DNA from: Muribaculum sp.
Lineage (GTDB): Bacteria > Bacteroidota > Bacteroidia > Bacteroidales > Muribaculaceae
DNA length: 42,115 nucleotides
Direction: 5' to 3'
NCBI GenBank assembly: GCA_023667055.1
Contig: JAMPAV010000013.1
Coordinates: 1 to 42,115, forward strand
The translations under genes were made by a program, and so were the position numbers. Shown here in pieces: positions 23,408 to 31,605 of this stretch; the first letter of the stretch is position 1; each line of letters begins with the position of its first letter. The notes under the pieces are model-generated. The model worked only from the letters and a program-made list of their open reading frames with translations, was not told where the DNA came from and ran no database searches.

Positions 23408-24577
23408 TCAGAAGATGATCTGTAGGCGAGCTTCGAGTGTGTTGACGTGCCTGTTTGGAAGCAGATTCTCAACCTGTCGGTCATGGACATTGGTATAGGA
23501 GTATCGCAGACGTGCTATCATCCAACTGTTGATGTAATAGTTGAATGTGAAGTTTACATCATTGGCTATGCCGCCCATCACGCCGGCCTTATGGTCGGAG
23601 GCATCCACATAGCTGTAGCCTGCCACAAATTCGAGTGAACCCTTGGCGGGAGTGGCGACACCTCCGTCGGCATGATTATATGAGTAGCCGGTTCCAATAA
23701 GCAGTGCGCGAAACATGCCGTAGGCACCATGGGCATGATAGCTTGGGAGACTGTTTTTGCGGGCAATGTTCATATAGTAGTATTGGGCTTCAAGAGCAAT
23801 GCGGTCTTTGATGAAGAGGAGTTCAGGGGAAAGTTTGAAAGAACCGCGTGCTTCTTCCACTGTGGCCGACAGTTCCTTTATTTTGGAGACTCTTGAAGGG
23901 AAGTTGGCAGAGTATGCAAAACCATGGTGGTCTTCATCATTGGGTGCTGTATAGTTCAGTGATATACCGGTTTGGATTACGTCTCCATTGGCATGGCGCG
24001 GACGCCAAACAAGACGAGTCTGAACCCCCCAGGCCTGTTTGCCCATGGCTGCGGCATTTTCGGTCATGGCGTTAGCCTCGGCAAAGATTGAGGTGCCGGC
24101 GAGAAACTGCCCCTTGTCATATTGCCACATAAGTGCGAGTAAACGGGGATTGGCATTGAAGAATTCGTTGGCTGTGGGTTCTTCGTAAGATGGTTTCATA
24201 GAAGAACTGGTTTCGGAGTTAAGTCCCCACTGGGGAACGAAGTAGCCTCCACGCAGCAGGTTGGCGTCATTGAAGTCATATTCAAAATAAGTGTCTTTGA
24301 GACCAACCTTTCCATAACTGAAGCCGATATCGATTTTTGCTTTCCATTTTCCATAGTCGGCCTTGGCTCCGAGGCGAACATCCGGAATACCCACGCCATC
24401 GACAAATTTGGTGTCGCCTACATCCTCGGCGTCATCGTTGCCACCGATATAAGCGGCAGCATCCATAAGGATACGTCCGGTAGGTTTTATTGTGAATTTG
24501 GGTCCATCATCCTGGGCATAAACGCCTAAGGCAAAGGATATGGCAAGTGCTGACAATATGATATTTAGAGTTTTCAT
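23408..24577 (-). CDS. Phosphate-selective porin O/P family protein
   Basis: 389 residues starting MKTLNIILSALAISFALGVY with signal cleavage near AQDD. A 16-strand-like barrel follows: KFTIKPTGRILMDAAAY, VRLGAKADYGKWKAKIDIGF, KDTYFEYDF, LRGGYFVPQWGL (characteristic OprO/P FG-x-Q-x-P type region), ending EARLQIIF with terminal Phe. OprO/P porins admit phosphate or polyphosphate across the outer membrane. It follows a class A acid phosphatase gene, and the pair reads as a phosphate-scavenging module. The upstream ATG at 24598 adds MCFNSIS, which is not part of the signal peptide. Confidence 0.88.
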   Translation of the reverse strand: MKTLNIILSALAISFALGVYAQDDGPKFTIKPTGRILMDAAAYIGGNDDAEDVGDTKFVDGVGIPDVRLGAKADYGKWKAKIDIGFSYGKVGLKDTYFEYDFNDANLLRGGYFVPQWGLNSETSSSMKPSYEEPTANEFFNANPRLLALMWQYDKGQFLAGTSIFAEANAMTENAAAMGKQAWGVQTRLVWRPRHANGDVIQTGISLNYTAPNDEDHHGFAYSANFPSRVSKIKELSATVEEARGSFKLSPELLFIKDRIALEAQYYYMNIARKNSLPSYHAHGAYGMFRALLIGTGYSYNHADGGVATPAKGSLEFVAGYSYVDASDHKAGVMGGIANDVNFTFNYYINSWMIARLRYSYTNVHDRQVENLLPNRHVNTLEARLQIIF

Positions 24578-24591
24578 AGATATAGAATTAA

Positions 24592-24703
24592 AGCACAAAG
24601 CACAATGCGCAATAGTTAAACAATTTAATTATTAGATTAAGGATAAAACATTTGATTCAATTCACAATGCACAAACCATCAATGCGATTGTGCATTGTGA
24701 ATT
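24592..24703. repeat. GCACAAT heptamer arrays forming a hairpin
   Basis: GCACAAA, GCACAAT, GCGCAAT units at 24592-24614. Oppositely oriented units at 24659-24674 and 24688-24703 (AATTCACAATGCACAA / TTGTGCATTGTGAATT) form a perfect 16-bp stem. It lies between the phosphatase stop and the porin start and could attenuate or process the shared transcript. Confidence 0.8.
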
Positions 24704-24708
24704 GTGCA

Positions 24709-25533
24709 TTAATCGGATGTGGTTGGGGTTGGGACTGGAGTTCCGGCAGCCACCTTGCCCTGTTTTTTCAATTTCTTGAATTCCTTCTTTGCTTTCTGAA
24801 GCTGGTCTTGGAAAGCCGGGTCTGCATGTAGCCGGGCCACAGTCATGGCACCGGTGAGACGGCCTGCATCCACATCACTTTGGAAGTGATATCCGCATAT
24901 CACCCGACTTTCTCCCATATCATAACCTCTTTTTAGGATTTCATTTTGGCGTTCAGGATTTATTTCGGCGAGAACCAGGGCTGTGGCCCAACCTATGGAA
25001 GTATGTCCGGAAGGATATGAACCATTGGAGGAGAGTTCCTCCTGTTGCTCCGGATTGCAGGTCATTTCCTCGTAGTATGCGAATGGGCGGGTCCGATTGT
25101 AGTAGTTTTTAGCTTCTCGAGTACCGAGGTCTCCGGCATCCTCACGCATGCCGACTATGAGGGCATAGATTTCAGGGGTGTCTTTTTGATTGATTTCAAC
25201 ACCAAACGCTTCTGAGAAAGCCTTGGGCACTCCGTCGCCGGAGACGCGGGCGTCAGTCACAGCCGTGTCGCCGCGTGCGGTGTTGCGCATGGCCTTTCCC
25301 CAACTGTAGCGGGCCTGGTCGTTGAGAAAAGTGATCGACATGCCATCGGGTGGCGGTGGAAGAAGGAAAAGGCTGTTGGGCACATCACCTTCCTGAAGGA
25401 AGAAGAGGGTGGGGTCAGTGCGATGATCCTTGATTTTTTTAGCGGAATCGTCCTGAGCGAACGTAAAGGAAACGGCAGAAGCCGCAAGCAGTATGGCGGC
25501 AATTCGCGTTGTGAAGTGGAATGAGTGTTTCAT
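24709..25533 (-). CDS. Class A non-specific acid phosphatase (PhoN/PAP2 superfamily)
   Basis: 274 residues with signal peptide MKHSFHFTTRIAAILLAASA. The full class A phosphatase signature is present: Lys142-x6-Arg149-Pro150, PSGH at 174-177 and SR-x5-H-x3-D (Ser209 to Asp220), with His177 and His216 catalytic in the vanadate-dependent haloperoxidase/PAP2 fold. Such periplasmic enzymes release phosphate from many monoesters. The C-terminal tail KKEFKKLKKQGKV is basic. It is followed by the phosphate-selective porin gene in the same direction. Identification is strong; substrate preference is not visible. Confidence 0.93.
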   Translation of the reverse strand: MKHSFHFTTRIAAILLAASAVSFTFAQDDSAKKIKDHRTDPTLFFLQEGDVPNSLFLLPPPPDGMSITFLNDQARYSWGKAMRNTARGDTAVTDARVSGDGVPKAFSEAFGVEINQKDTPEIYALIVGMREDAGDLGTREAKNYYNRTRPFAYYEEMTCNPEQQEELSSNGSYPSGHTSIGWATALVLAEINPERQNEILKRGYDMGESRVICGYHFQSDVDAGRLTGAMTVARLHADPAFQDQLQKAKKEFKKLKKQGKVAAGTPVPTPTTSD

Positions 25534-25914
25534 AAAAATTAATATTAAGGTATTTTATGAAATAAGAACGTTTGATAACATCAAAAGATTACGAAATCTA
25601 TATGTTGTGCAACACAATTCTAAAATTATTTTGGCAAAACCGTCTCTTTTCCTCCTTGACCGTTTTTTAGGCAGTTTTTAGGAACATTTAACTGATCGGT
25701 TCAACACCTGCACTGGACTCAGCAGGGCAGCAGATCAATTTCGCGAATTTCGGATGTGGGCCTATGGCTGCGGAATCTGCTATGGCAATCCATCTCAATG
25801 TTGTACAGGGGTATCGTTATGTCGGGTACTCGGTGGTGTGGCTCACGGGATACTCCGCATACCGTGCAAGCGCGGCGGCGTTGGATGGTTTTAGAACCTG
25901 GATGATAAGGTTTT
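25534..25914. other. Gene-poor 381-bp gap upstream of phosphatase gene
   Basis: No clear gene or consensus promoter. From 25693 to 25928 one plus-strand frame stays open (about 78 codons, read through FGCGPMAAESAMAIHLNVV). It has no start at its beginning and overlaps the MFS stop. It could be a decayed fragment or chance. A small T-rich run at about 25660-25680 may belong to the end of a leftward transcript. Confidence 0.4.
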
Positions 25915-27111
25915 TTAGTTTTCGTTGAGTCGGCGGGCTTCGTAGAAGCGGCGGGTGCGGGTCAGGAAGAGGATGACTCCGAGCAATTGCATCAAGGCCA
26001 CAAAATGAAAGGCGGATTCAAAGCCTACATTCTCTGCGATAATGCCCCCGACCAGTATGCCAATGCCCATGCCGAAATCCCACGAAATGAGAATGGAGGA
26101 ATTGGCTGTGCCGCGTTGGTCATGACGTGCCACCTTTATAAACATATTGAGGAATGCCGGATACATCTGACCGTTGCCAAGGCCTATCAGCAAAGCGGAG
26201 AGATAAAAACTCCATGGCTGCACCACAAATGCGAAGAGAGAATAGCCTGCAAGGGAAAGTAGTGTGCCGACGGCGGCATTGCGGGTCATTAGTCCTTTCC
26301 TGAGACTTTTTGCACCAAAAAGACGCGACACGAAAAGTCCGGCGGAAAGAATGGCAAAGAAAATACCGGTTCCATCGGTGATATCCAACTCTTGCTGACC
26401 ATAAAGCGCTACATAGTTGCTCATTAATCCCCAACAGATACCAAAGAAACAGATATTTACGGCAAGCAACCATCCACGCATCAGAAAGAAGTGGTCAAGG
26501 CTCATCTTGGGTTTCCCCTCAACCTTGTCTCTCTTGGGTAATTTCACTGAAGTGCTGAAGAGGAAACCGATGAAGGCAAGGATAAGAGAAATCCAAAACA
26601 GGAGGGCAAAATTGTTGGTGGCGTGGTATATGTAGATTCCTGCACTTGGAGCTATTGCCATTGCAAGATTATTGCTCAGGCCATAATAGCCTATGCCCTC
26701 ATTTCTGCGCGAAGAAGGCAGTACGTCGATGGCAGCGGTGCTGTTTGCCACTGTGGTGGCACCGAACGGAATGCCATGCATAGTTCTGACTATGGCAAAC
26801 ATCAGAAGGGAAGCAGCTCCGAGATATCCTGCAAAACAAATAAAGAATGCGAAAAAACATATCATTAGAACAGTTTTACGGTCGAAAGAATCGACCACAA
26901 AACCGCTGAATGGCCTTACCAGAAGAGTTGCAATTACATATCCTGAGAGGACGATTCCGATTAAATCCTTGTCTGCCGCAAATTCGGCATCAAGATATAG
27001 TGGCAGCAGAGGCGTGAGAAGATAGAAGGCGAAGAAAAGCAGAAAATTGCAGAGCATCACCTTGAGATATTGTGAATTCCAAAGTCGTTCGGTTTGTGTG
27101 TTTTTACTCAT
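25915..27111 (-). CDS. MFS transporter
   Basis: 398 residues with 12 predicted membrane helices. The first helix follows MLCNFLLFFAFYLLTPLLPLYLD, and the cytoplasmic loop 2-3 signature is RPFSGFVVDSFDRKTVLM (G-x3-D-x3-R-K). Half-repeat in PFGATTVANSTAAIDVLP, and a second charged loop FGAKSLRKGLM. The family exports drugs or metabolites by proton antiport in most members; substrate cannot be told from sequence. It starts 13 bp after the LolC/E-like gene stop, so it is probably its operon partner. Confidence 0.9.
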   Translation of the reverse strand: MSKNTQTERLWNSQYLKVMLCNFLLFFAFYLLTPLLPLYLDAEFAADKDLIGIVLSGYVIATLLVRPFSGFVVDSFDRKTVLMICFFAFFICFAGYLGAASLLMFAIVRTMHGIPFGATTVANSTAAIDVLPSSRRNEGIGYYGLSNNLAMAIAPSAGIYIYHATNNFALLFWISLILAFIGFLFSTSVKLPKRDKVEGKPKMSLDHFFLMRGWLLAVNICFFGICWGLMSNYVALYGQQELDITDGTGIFFAILSAGLFVSRLFGAKSLRKGLMTRNAAVGTLLSLAGYSLFAFVVQPWSFYLSALLIGLGNGQMYPAFLNMFIKVARHDQRGTANSSILISWDFGMGIGILVGGIIAENVGFESAFHFVALMQLLGVILFLTRTRRFYEARRLNEN

Positions 27112-27124
27112 ATTATTAGTCTTG

Positions 27125-28363
27125 TTATTCTGTGGAGAGGGTTTCGGCTGGAGTTATATTTGCGATTATACGGCTTGGAAGAATCAGTGACAGGTATATT
27201 ATCACGAGTATTCCGACATTTAGGATTGCAAACGCAGCCCAGTTCATATCCACCGGCACGAAGTCGATATAGTAGCTTGAGGCATCGAGTCTCAGGATAT
27301 GATATTTATCCTGTAGCCACAACAAGGAGATGATTAGAATGTTTCCGATAAGCATACCCGTAATGGCGACACGCATGGCAAGATAGACAAACACCATGCG
27401 GAGTTTCCCCGAGGGAGCACCAAGTGCTTTCATCAGTCCTATGAATTTTTTCTTGTCGAGGATTATGGTGAGCATGCCGCTGATTAGAGTGACACACCCG
27501 ACAATCATCATCAGAGCCAACACCACTATCACATTTGTATCAAGCATGGCGAGCCAGTGGAAATAGTTTGCACCCCCGACATGTGCATTCTCAAGATTGT
27601 ATTGCCGATAGATCAATCCTTCTGAATATGCTTTCTGAAGCACTTTATGAAGCACTTCAGTTGACTCGTCAAGTTTTTGGAAATCTTTTGTGGTGATGAG
27701 AAGACTGGTGCCTTGTGTTTTCTTGAACCCACCGAAAATATCAGACAATTGTCGGCTGCCATATACCATAAGGTTATCGTAGGCATCAAAATGAGAATCA
27801 TATACAGCCGATATCCTAAGACGACGCACCTTGACATCATCATTTATGAAATAGCAATCCACCTTGTCGCCCTGTTTAAGTCCGAGTTGTGAGGCAGCCA
27901 TACGTGAGATAACAATGTCGAGTTTCGTGCTGTCGCTGGAATAATCCGGCATTGCACCGGATATCAGGTTGGATTTAATGAAATCATGTGTGGCCTTGTC
28001 GTCAAGGTTCTTTAGGATAACCCCCTTGAAGTCATCAGGAGTCTTGAGAATAGTCGGTAGAGACACCTGAAGGGAATAGTCCGCTATGAATGGTTGCTCA
28101 TCGAGGATTTTTTTAAGGGTGGGAGAGAGGGTTGTCAGATTCTCATTGCCTTCTTCCGGCACGACAGTCATTATAATGTGGGAAGTGAAGCCAACCACCT
28201 TATTGGTGATTTCATTTTTGAAACCGAGCACAATGGCAATGGAAGCTGCCATCACGGCCACAGAAAGCGCTATGGCAGCAATTGCTACTTTAACGCCGGG
28301 ACTCGATTTGCGTCCGTCGCTGCCGAGTGCGAGTCGGCAGCCAAGATATAGAGGATAATTCAT
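27125..28363 (-). CDS. LolC/LolE-like FtsX-domain ABC permease
   Basis: 412 residues. N-terminal helix (VAIAAIALSVAVMAASIAIVLGFKNEI), a large periplasmic MacB_PCD-type domain (about 50-265, including ISRMAASQLGLKQGDKVDCYF), then three helices with the FtsX signature IVGCVTLISGMLTIILDKKKFIGLMKALGA. The ending NITPAETLSTE matches the LolC/E group. These permeases with LolD extract lipoproteins from the inner membrane; no ABC ATPase gene is adjacent, so the partner is elsewhere. It could instead serve another MacB-like export role. Confidence 0.87.
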   Translation of the reverse strand: MNYPLYLGCRLALGSDGRKSSPGVKVAIAAIALSVAVMAASIAIVLGFKNEITNKVVGFTSHIIMTVVPEEGNENLTTLSPTLKKILDEQPFIADYSLQVSLPTILKTPDDFKGVILKNLDDKATHDFIKSNLISGAMPDYSSDSTKLDIVISRMAASQLGLKQGDKVDCYFINDDVKVRRLRISAVYDSHFDAYDNLMVYGSRQLSDIFGGFKKTQGTSLLITTKDFQKLDESTEVLHKVLQKAYSEGLIYRQYNLENAHVGGANYFHWLAMLDTNVIVVLALMMIVGCVTLISGMLTIILDKKKFIGLMKALGAPSGKLRMVFVYLAMRVAITGMLIGNILIISLLWLQDKYHILRLDASSYYIDFVPVDMNWAAFAILNVGILVIIYLSLILPSRIIANITPAETLSTE

Positions 28364-28367
28364 TGTA

Positions 28368-28399
28368 GAATTTTAAATTTCGAATTTTGAATTTTGAAT
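28368..28399. repeat. AATTTTG heptamer array upstream of LolC/E-like gene
   Basis: GAATTTT, AAATTTC, GAATTTT, GAATTTT, GAATC units immediately upstream of the start codon, so within the predicted leader of the gene. Confidence 0.8.
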
Positions 28400-28499
28400 C
28401 ACCCTGCAAAACACAACACAACTAAACGCAAGCAACAAAAACAGCCTGTAAAATCAGCATGTTGGGAAAGAGAGAAAAGGTTGAATCAAAAAAACGATG

Positions 28500-28507
28500 C
28501 AAAGGTA
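28500..28507 (-). promoter_or_regulatory. -7 box of the LolC/E-MFS operon
   Basis: TACCTTTG on the minus strand matches TAnnTTTG perfectly; the -33 partner is weak. Transcription would give a leader of about 130 nt including the heptamer array. Confidence 0.5.
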
Positions 28508-28525
28508 ATAAAAAATCATGAAAAA

Positions 28526-28557
28526 TTTGCCTATTTTAATCCTATTTGTTAATTTTG
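28526..28557 (+). promoter_or_regulatory. Promoter of the glycine-cleavage operon
   Basis: TTTG (28526-28529), 20-bp spacer, TAATTTTG (28550-28557). It matches the consensus perfectly and is followed by a leader of about 90 nt before gcvT. No glycine-riboswitch structure is recognisable in that leader. Confidence 0.8.
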
Positions 28558-28651
28558 AATGTTCGAGTGGGCAACCGTGTGAATTGACAATATCACTTTG
28601 CCAACAGAACTAAGCAATTAATAAAAATCTAATATTAAACGAGCTACAAAT

Positions 28652-29746
28652 ATGGAAGAAAATCTCGTGAAAACATGTCTTCACGACCGTCATGTAAAAC
28701 TTGGCGCGTTAATGTCACCATTCGGCGGATTCGACATGCCGATACAGTATAAGGACATCACTACAGAGCACAACGCTGTAAGACACGAAGTAGGTGTATT
28801 TGACGTCAGCCACATGGGTGAGGTGCGAATCACCGGTCCTGAAGCATTCAAGTATGTACAGCACATATTTGTCAATGATGTTGCAGGTGCTCCCGATGGA
28901 CAGATTTTCTACGGCATGATGTGCTATGAAAATGGTGGCACTGTAGATGATTTGCTCGTTTATAAAGTGAACGACAATGAATATTTCCTTGTGATCAATG
29001 CGGCCAACATTGCAAAAGATGTGAAATGGATTATGGGAAATGCTGACAAGTATGATGTCAACGTAGAAGACGAAAGTCCGTATTATGGAGAAGTTGCAGT
29101 GCAAGGTCCCAAAGCCGAGGAAACCCTTAAGAAGATTCTTGGTTTGCCTCTCGAAGAGATAGCATTCTATAATTTCAAGACATATCACATCGACGATGAA
29201 GATGTTATAATAAGCCGTACGGGCTACACCGGGGAGGATGGCTTTGAGGTGTATGGTTCACACGACTTCACCCAAAAACTTTGGGACAAGCTTATGGATG
29301 CAGGTGTTCAGCCATGTGGCCTTGGTTGCCGCGACACTCTTCGCTTTGAGGTGGGACTTCCCCTTTATGGTGATGAACTTGCAGATGACATCAGCCCGAT
29401 AGAGGCAAGCCTCTCAATGTTTGTCAAACTTGACAAGGAGGAATTCATCGGCAAGGAAGCTCTTGCACTTCAGAAGGCAGAAGGAGTGAAACGCCGTATT
29501 GTCGGAATTGAACTTGAAGGCAATGCCATACCACGCCATGGCTATCCTGTGGAGGTGAATGGAGAAGTGGTGGGAGAGATCACTACGGGGTATCGTTCCA
29601 TTTCCACCGGTAAATCAGTGGCAATGGCCATGATTCAGAAACCATTCGACAAACTTGGCACAGAGGTAGAGGTGCGAATCCGCAAGAAGACCTTCCCCGG
29701 CAAGGTAGTGAAAAAACGTTTCTACGATAAAAATTATAAGAAATAA
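28652..29746 (+). CDS. gcvT: Glycine cleavage system T protein (aminomethyltransferase)
   Basis: 364 residues. GcvT takes the aminomethyl group from lipoylated GcvH and makes 5,10-methylene-THF and ammonia. Features: HVKLGALMSPFGGFDMPIQY, EVGVFDVSHMGEVRI, QHIFVNDVAG, ISRTGYTGEDGFEVY, GLGCRDTLRFEVGLPLYGDEL and FIGKEALALQ. First gene of gcvT-gcvH-gcvPA-gcvPB-lpd, reading right from the promoter at 28526-28557. The 88-bp gap to gcvH contains a GTTTAGA heptamer array. Confidence 0.96.
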   Translation: MEENLVKTCLHDRHVKLGALMSPFGGFDMPIQYKDITTEHNAVRHEVGVFDVSHMGEVRITGPEAFKYVQHIFVNDVAGAPDGQIFYGMMCYENGGTVDDLLVYKVNDNEYFLVINAANIAKDVKWIMGNADKYDVNVEDESPYYGEVAVQGPKAEETLKKILGLPLEEIAFYNFKTYHIDDEDVIISRTGYTGEDGFEVYGSHDFTQKLWDKLMDAGVQPCGLGCRDTLRFEVGLPLYGDELADDISPIEASLSMFVKLDKEEFIGKEALALQKAEGVKRRIVGIELEGNAIPRHGYPVEVNGEVVGEITTGYRSISTGKSVAMAMIQKPFDKLGTEVEVRIRKKTFPGKVVKKRFYDKNYKK

Positions 29747-29752
29747 TTTAAG

Positions 29753-29772
29753 GTTTAGAGTTTAGGGTTTAG
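29753..29772. repeat. GTTTAGA/GTTTAGG heptamer array between gcvT and gcvH
   Basis: Three 7-bp units GTTTAGA, GTTTAGG, GTTTAG. A related array occupies the gcvH-gcvPA gap. Confidence 0.8.
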
Positions 29773-29834
29773 TCTATAAGAAACTCAAGTCAATCTAAAC
29801 AAAAATAAACAACAACGAAACTAAAAAATACAAT

Positions 29835-30212
29835 ATGGAAATCAAAGCAAATCTCCGCTATGCGGAATCTCATGAATGGGTAAGCCTTGAAGGCGACATC
29901 GCAACTGTAGGAATCACTGATTATGCTCAGCATGCACTCGGCGATATAGTATATGTGGATATGCCGGAAGTAGGCGATGAAGTGACAGCCGGCGAGGAAT
30001 TTGGAGCAGTAGAATCAGTGAAGGCTGCTTCCGACCTGTACTCACCCGTAAGCGGAGAAGTAGTGGAAATCAACGAGGCACTTGAAGACGAACCAGGTTT
30101 GATCAATCAGGATGCTTTTGGCAACTGGATTATGAAGGTGAAGGTGTCAGACGCTTCTGAACTTGACTCTCTGCTTGATGCAGAAGCTTACAAGAACATC
30201 TGTGAGGAATAA
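29835..30212 (+). CDS. gcvH: Glycine cleavage system H protein
   Basis: 125 residues, lipoyl carrier protein that shuttles the aminomethyl group from GcvP to GcvT. Lipoylation lysine Lys63 in AVESVKAASDLYSPVSG; other motifs are SHEWVSLEGDIATVGITDYA and LGDIVYVDMPEVG. Length and sequence are normal. It is followed by a hairpin and heptamer repeats before gcvPA, within a single operon. Confidence 0.97.
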   Translation: MEIKANLRYAESHEWVSLEGDIATVGITDYAQHALGDIVYVDMPEVGDEVTAGEEFGAVESVKAASDLYSPVSGEVVEINEALEDEPGLINQDAFGNWIMKVKVSDASELDSLLDAEAYKNICEE

Positions 30213-30214
30213 AT

Positions 30215-30267
30215 CAAATTTTGCATTGCAAAATTTGAGGTTAAAGTTTTAAGGTTTAAAGTTTAAT
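30215..30267. repeat. Hairpin plus heptamer repeats between gcvH and gcvPA
   Basis: CAAATTTTGC-ATT-GCAAAATTTG forms a perfect 10-bp stem (30215-30237), followed by GTTAAAG, GTTTAAA, GTTTAAT-like heptamers to 30267. The hairpin core ATTTTGC/GCAAAAT is the one seen twice in the palindrome at 4650-4798. Confidence 0.75.
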
Positions 30268-30269
30268 TT

Positions 30270-31592
30270 ATGCCTAATAAGTATATACCGCATACCGAGG
30301 AAGACGTGGCTCTGATGCTGAAGACGATTGGCGTTGAGAGTGTTGACGATCTATATTCGGATATTCCCGAGGAAGTTGTTTTCAAGGGTGAATACGATAT
30401 TCCTTCCGCCATGTCGGAGATAGAAATCCGCAAACATTTCAAGAGTCTTGCCGACAAAAATTCCAATCTGAAGATTTTTGCAGGTGGGGGAGTCTATGAC
30501 CATTATTCACCGTCAGTGGTGAACCATCTTCTTGCACGTAGTGAATTCTACACAGCCTACACCCCATATCAGCCCGAAATCTCACAAGGAACGCTCCAAT
30601 ACATTTTCGAGTATCAGAGCATGATTTGTGAATTAACCGGCATGGAGGCCAGCAATGCTTCAATGTATGATGGAGCGACCGCTACAGCTGAAGCCATGAT
30701 GATGATGGTGGCATCGGCCAAGAAGAAAAACCGCGTGCTTGTTTCATCTACCATTTCGCCAAGAGTGGAGGATGTGGTGAAGACATACGCAAAATTCCAC
30801 GGGGTGGATCTAACTGTAGTCCCGGAGAAAGAGGGTGTGACTGACCTTGATGCCATATACAAGGAACTTGAGACAGGCGATGTGGCCGGAGTTATTGTGC
30901 CGTGTCCCAATAAATATGGTATTATAGAAGACTTCACCGGGCTTGCCGACAAGGTGCACGGTGTGAAGGGGCTGCTTGCCATCAACTGCGATCCCTCTAC
31001 ACTCGCTGTGCTTCGCACTCCGGGCGAATGGGGAGCTGACATTGCATGTGGTGATGGTCAAAGTCTTGGAATGCCGCTGCAGTTTGGAGGTCCTTATCTC
31101 GGGTTCATGGCATGTGGCAAAGCCACATTGCGTAAAATGCCGGGACGTGTGGTGGGTGCCACAAAGGATGCCGATGGCAAACGTGCTTTTGTGCTCACAC
31201 TCCAAGCGCGCGAACAGCACATACGCAGGGAAAAGGCGACTTCAAATATCTGTTCAAACCAGAGCCTTATGGCACTGTATGCTACTATTTATGTGGCACT
31301 GATGGGCAAGAGAGGTCTTGAAGAAGTGAACAAGCTAAGTTGCGACGGTGCACATTACCTTTGCGACAAACTTATCGCAACCGGCAAATTTGAAGTGGCA
31401 TTCGACAAGCCATTCTTGAAGGAATTCACGCTCCGGACAAATCTTGATGTCAAGAAACTCAATGAATATCTTGAAAGCAAAGGTTTCATGGGAGGCATAG
31501 ATCTTGGCAACGGATTGGTATCTTTTGCGGTGACGGAGAAGCGCACCAAGGAGGAAATAGATGAATTTGTAGCATTAATAAAGGAAGCATAA
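30270..31592 (+). CDS. gcvPA: Glycine decarboxylase (P protein) subunit 1
   Basis: 440 residues, the N-terminal half of split glycine decarboxylase. Seen: YIPHTEEDVALMLKTIGVES, GGGVYDHYSPSVVNHLL, SEFYTAYTPYQPEISQGTLQ, FEYQSMICELTGMEASNASM and GGPYLGFMACGK. With GcvPB it forms the PLP enzyme that decarboxylates glycine and loads the aminomethyl group on GcvH. The split form is common in bacteria including Bacteroidetes. It is followed 13 bp later by gcvPB. Confidence 0.96.
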   Translation: MPNKYIPHTEEDVALMLKTIGVESVDDLYSDIPEEVVFKGEYDIPSAMSEIEIRKHFKSLADKNSNLKIFAGGGVYDHYSPSVVNHLLARSEFYTAYTPYQPEISQGTLQYIFEYQSMICELTGMEASNASMYDGATATAEAMMMMVASAKKKNRVLVSSTISPRVEDVVKTYAKFHGVDLTVVPEKEGVTDLDAIYKELETGDVAGVIVPCPNKYGIIEDFTGLADKVHGVKGLLAINCDPSTLAVLRTPGEWGADIACGDGQSLGMPLQFGGPYLGFMACGKATLRKMPGRVVGATKDADGKRAFVLTLQAREQHIRREKATSNICSNQSLMALYATIYVALMGKRGLEEVNKLSCDGAHYLCDKLIATGKFEVAFDKPFLKEFTLRTNLDVKKLNEYLESKGFMGGIDLGNGLVSFAVTEKRTKEEIDEFVALIKEA

Positions 31593-31605
31593 GGAGGACA
31601 CTGAC

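Noticed and set aside
28557..28651. Glycine riboswitch upstream of gcvT
   Set aside because: The leader is only about 90 nt, AT-rich, and lacks the paired aptamer structure of known glycine riboswitches.
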